DNA of 7,271 nt from Gemmatimonadota bacterium (GTDB taxonomy: Bacteria; Latescibacterota; UBA2968; UBA8231): assembly GCA_009845645.1 (NCBI GenBank), contig VXZF01000018.1:1-7271 (forward strand), given 5' to 3'. Position numbers and translations under genes: made by a program. Shown one piece after another: positions 5,326 to 7,271 of this stretch; position 1 is the stretch's first letter; the number at the start of each line of letters is the position of its first letter. The notes under the pieces were generated by a model, which made no database searches, was not told the DNA's origin, and saw only the letters and a program-made list of their open reading frames with translations.

Positions 5326-7271
5326 GTACACCAGCGAGAGGACGCCAAGTGTCTCGGTGGACGTCTGATCGGCTGCGACTTGCAGGCGGTAGAGGTAGAG
5401 ACCTGGCGCTAGCAGGTGCCCAGCCACGTCGCGACCATCCCATTTGAGTTTTGTCTGGCCCGCCGTGCGCGATACCGGACCTACGCGGTGTACTCTGCGT
5501 CCCGACAGGTCGAGGATTTCCACTGCGACTTCGATTTGGTCCAAGACTAAAAAGAGGTCGAAGGCGAATTCAATCGCATCGTTTATGCCGTCGCCATTGG
5601 GCGTAAAGGGGTTGGGGACGGCCTGAACTTGTAGGCGGCGCGGCTGGATATTATCGACGACGACCAACGTTGCGTCCGTGGCCACTTCCTGCACGGCGTC
5701 GCCGTCGCGCACTCGCTGGGGAATCGTCGCTTCCCGCGTGGCGAGGCGGTCGTTCCACACCGATCCTGCAAAGCGGGCCGAGCCGCGAAAGAGCCGCGTC
5801 CGCAAGCTGAGTTCAATGCTTTGGCGGGCCTTGAAGTCGGAGGCCCCTAGCAGCGGAAACTTGACCAATAGCCGCGTCTCGCCGGTGCGGGGGTCCGAGA
5901 CGATGGTCTGGGCAAACTGGCCGACGACGAAGGGACTGTCCGATTCTGGCTCCAGACGCAGCGGGTCCACTGGGAGCAGCGGGTCGTCGTCGGTGGTCGC
6001 GGTGGGTACGGCGATTTCCTCCCAAGTGCGACCATCGAACTTAAAAGTGTCGATCCGGGTTGAAGCGTCGGGCACTGTCAATTCGATGCGATTGAACTCC
6101 CCTTCTTCACCATCGGCAAAGAAAGGTTGCAGGAAGTAGCGCAAGGACGCTTCTTCGCCTAGTGCGACGCGCGGCGGAAAGACCTCGGCGACCACGCCGC
6201 CCGAAATTAGCGGCTCACCGTAGTCGAATTCGAGATAGTCGAGCGCAACGGCGCTCTCGATGGTGCTGTCGAAGAGGATGCGGAACTGCAGATAGCGGGT
6301 GCCAGTGGGTAGCGGCAGGGGCACGCCCGCCTCGGACCAGCGCTCTGCGGGAAGGCTTTCGTCGATAAGCCCGTCCTCGAAGCTGAAGGGGGCCGACCAG
6401 AAACTCCAGCCCCTCGGACCGTCGCTGCCCAAATCTGGACCGAGTTCATTGTAGCGAAGTTCGGCCTCGGGAATGCGGCCTTGGCGCAGCTTGAGCCAGG
6501 AAAAGGCGTCGAGTGGCCGACCGTCCTCGCCGCGAGTGTCGATCTCGTTGGCACCGCTGTCGCGGGCGTAAATGTGCGTGTTGGGCGCATCGCCAGCGCG
6601 AAACTGGATGCGCACATCGCCAGCGGAACCCGTTTTGCGCCCCCGCCAGCGGACTTTGCCCCAGTTGACGGTCGAGCCAGGTTGGTCGGGAAACTCAGCC
6701 TCGACATCCCCGGCATCATCGAAGAGTTCGAGCAGTTGGCTGTAGCGCCGGGCGCGAGGCGTGGGGGTGCCGATGTCGATGATCTCGGAGGTAAAGGAGG
6801 CGTCGCTGGGGAAGCCCTCGCCGAAGAGACCTACCTCTGCCGTTTCTTTGTAATCAAGATCGGAATCGAGTGAAGCGACATCTATCCGGCCTAGGAGCAC
6901 GGGTGGATCGAAGTGCAGATCCTTGACTGGATCGGTATGTTCCCACGTCACGGGGACCAGGATCTTCTTCACTTCGAGGGTCGCCAAGACGGAATTGACG
7001 GTTGTGGGATCGCCGTAAACCACGAAGTAGTTGGCGATGGCCGTGACGGGCAGGGTCGGTCGCGGTTGGAAGATGAGGCGATTGATGTGGTAAAAACCCA
7101 TCAGGTTGAGTGAGGCTCCTCCTCCATGGATGCCGTAGATGCCGGCGACGCGATAGTCGGTGCTGGTCGTGCCGAAGGCAGTGGAGAGGTCGCCATCGAC
7201 CATCTTGCCGTAGTCGATCCGATTGATGCCGCCGCCCGACCCGGATTTGAAATAGTCGCCTGAGATGGGAT
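5323..7271 (-). CDS. Discoidin-type secreted protein with FlgD-Ig/CHU_C-type C-terminal domain, 5' end missing (gene A)
   Basis: The frame is open to the right edge: 22 codons without a stop precede the Met at 7203, so that Met is internal and the true start lies outside. 648 residues are visible. Counting from the Met at 7203, residues 1-80 belong to a discoidin-like module (MVDGDLSTAFG, SLNLMGFYHINRLIF). About 119-210 is a beta module (EVGLFGEGFPSDASF, NWGKVRWRG, DVRIQF). Residues 264-330 carry RGWSFWSAPF, RYLQFRILF and LDYLEFDYGEPL. About 331-525 has FLQPFF and SVWNDR strands. The C-terminal domain is 529-626, with PNPFTPNGDGIND, EILDLSGRRV, KWDGRDVAG and PGLYLYRL. No catalytic motif is visible. 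It is a collinear paralogue of gene B, which follows through a TAATG overlap. A signal peptide is expected in the missing part. Surface ligand binding is inferred; ligand unknown. Confidence 0.85.
   Translation of the reverse strand, partial: PISGDYFKSGSGGGINRIDYGKMVDGDLSTAFGTTSTDYRVAGIYGIHGGGASLNLMGFYHINRLIFQPRPTLPVTAIANYFVVYGDPTTVNSVLATLEVKKILVPVTWEHTDPVKDLHFDPPVLLGRIDVASLDSDLDYKETAEVGLFGEGFPSDASFTSEIIDIGTPTPRARRYSQLLELFDDAGDVEAEFPDQPGSTVNWGKVRWRGRKTGSAGDVRIQFRAGDAPNTHIYARDSGANEIDTRGEDGRPLDAFSWLKLRQGRIPEAELRYNELGPDLGSDGPRGWSFWSAPFSFEDGLIDESLPAERWSEAGVPLPLPTGTRYLQFRILFDSTIESAVALDYLEFDYGEPLISGGVVAEVFPPRVALGEEASLRYFLQPFFADGEEGEFNRIELTVPDASTRIDTFKFDGRTWEEIAVPTATTDDDPLLPVDPLRLEPESDSPFVVGQFAQTIVSDPRTGETRLLVKFPLLGASDFKARQSIELSLRTRLFRGSARFAGSVWNDRLATREATIPQRVRDGDAVQEVATDATLVVVDNIQPRRLQVQAVPNPFTPNGDGINDAIEFAFDLFLVLDQIEVAVEILDLSGRRVHRVGPVSRTAGQTKLKWDGRDVAGHLLAPGLYLYRLQVAADQTSTETLGVLSLVY
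5326..5619 (-). other. FlgD-Ig/CHU_C-type C-terminal domain of gene A
   Basis: The last 98 residues run from VPNPFTPNGDGIND through VEILDLSGRRVHRV and LKWDGRDVAGHLLAPGLYLY to a final strand ending SLVY. It aligns block by block with the C-terminal domain of gene B, and has the more typical form, with the PNPF lead-in and the LSGRRV strand. Confidence 0.88.

Noticed and set aside
5324..5443. Upstream extension of gene B by 40 residues
   Set aside because: The extension is basic and Pro-rich, overlaps the C-terminal domain of gene A, and would bury the signal peptide that begins at the ATG at 5323.

Overview
This window comes from a bacterial genome. The bulk of it has high GC; hand counts of 60-base blocks in the two long genes give 68-70%. 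The two long reverse-strand genes encode secreted proteins with discoidin-like modules. Each ends in a C-terminal domain built on an FTPNGDGIND motif with a WDGRD turn (the FlgD-Ig / gliding-motility C-terminal type). This protein style is common in the Fibrobacteres-Chlorobi-Bacteroidetes (FCB) group and in little-cultured relatives such as Latescibacterota or Gemmatimonadota. That assignment is inference from protein style; there is no rRNA or other phylogenetic marker here.

Layout. Bases 2-82 (+) hold the last 26 codons of an unidentified gene. Its TAA overlaps the ATG of moaC (82-558, +), a molybdenum-cofactor gene that appears complete with its active-site residues intact. moaC meets the next gene tail to tail, with the two stop codons overlapping. 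The rest of the window, 555 to the right edge, is one reverse-strand run of three genes transcribed right to left. The first is gene A (5323-7271, 5' end outside the window), a large discoidin/FlgD-Ig protein. The second is gene B (2228-5323), a 1031-residue exported paralogue of A, joined to it by a TAATG stop/start overlap. The third is gene C (555-2165), a 536-residue protein 62 bases downstream of B with its own AGGAG ribosome binding site. C has a TonB-like N-terminal anchor, a LolA-like lipoprotein-sorting domain and an uncharacterised C-terminal domain.

How they may work together. A and B look like a tandem duplicate pair of cell-surface or secreted ligand-binding proteins. C is anchored in the inner membrane and reaches into the periplasm, and could handle lipid or lipoprotein for the envelope. 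The idea that C serves the export or surface attachment of A and B rests only on the shared strand and spacing. C is also clearly richer in AT than its neighbours (about 45-50% GC in sampled blocks), so it may have a different history.

I see no tRNA, rRNA, CRISPR array, insertion sequence, convincing terminator or convincing promoter. There is no gene-free stretch longer than 62 bases.
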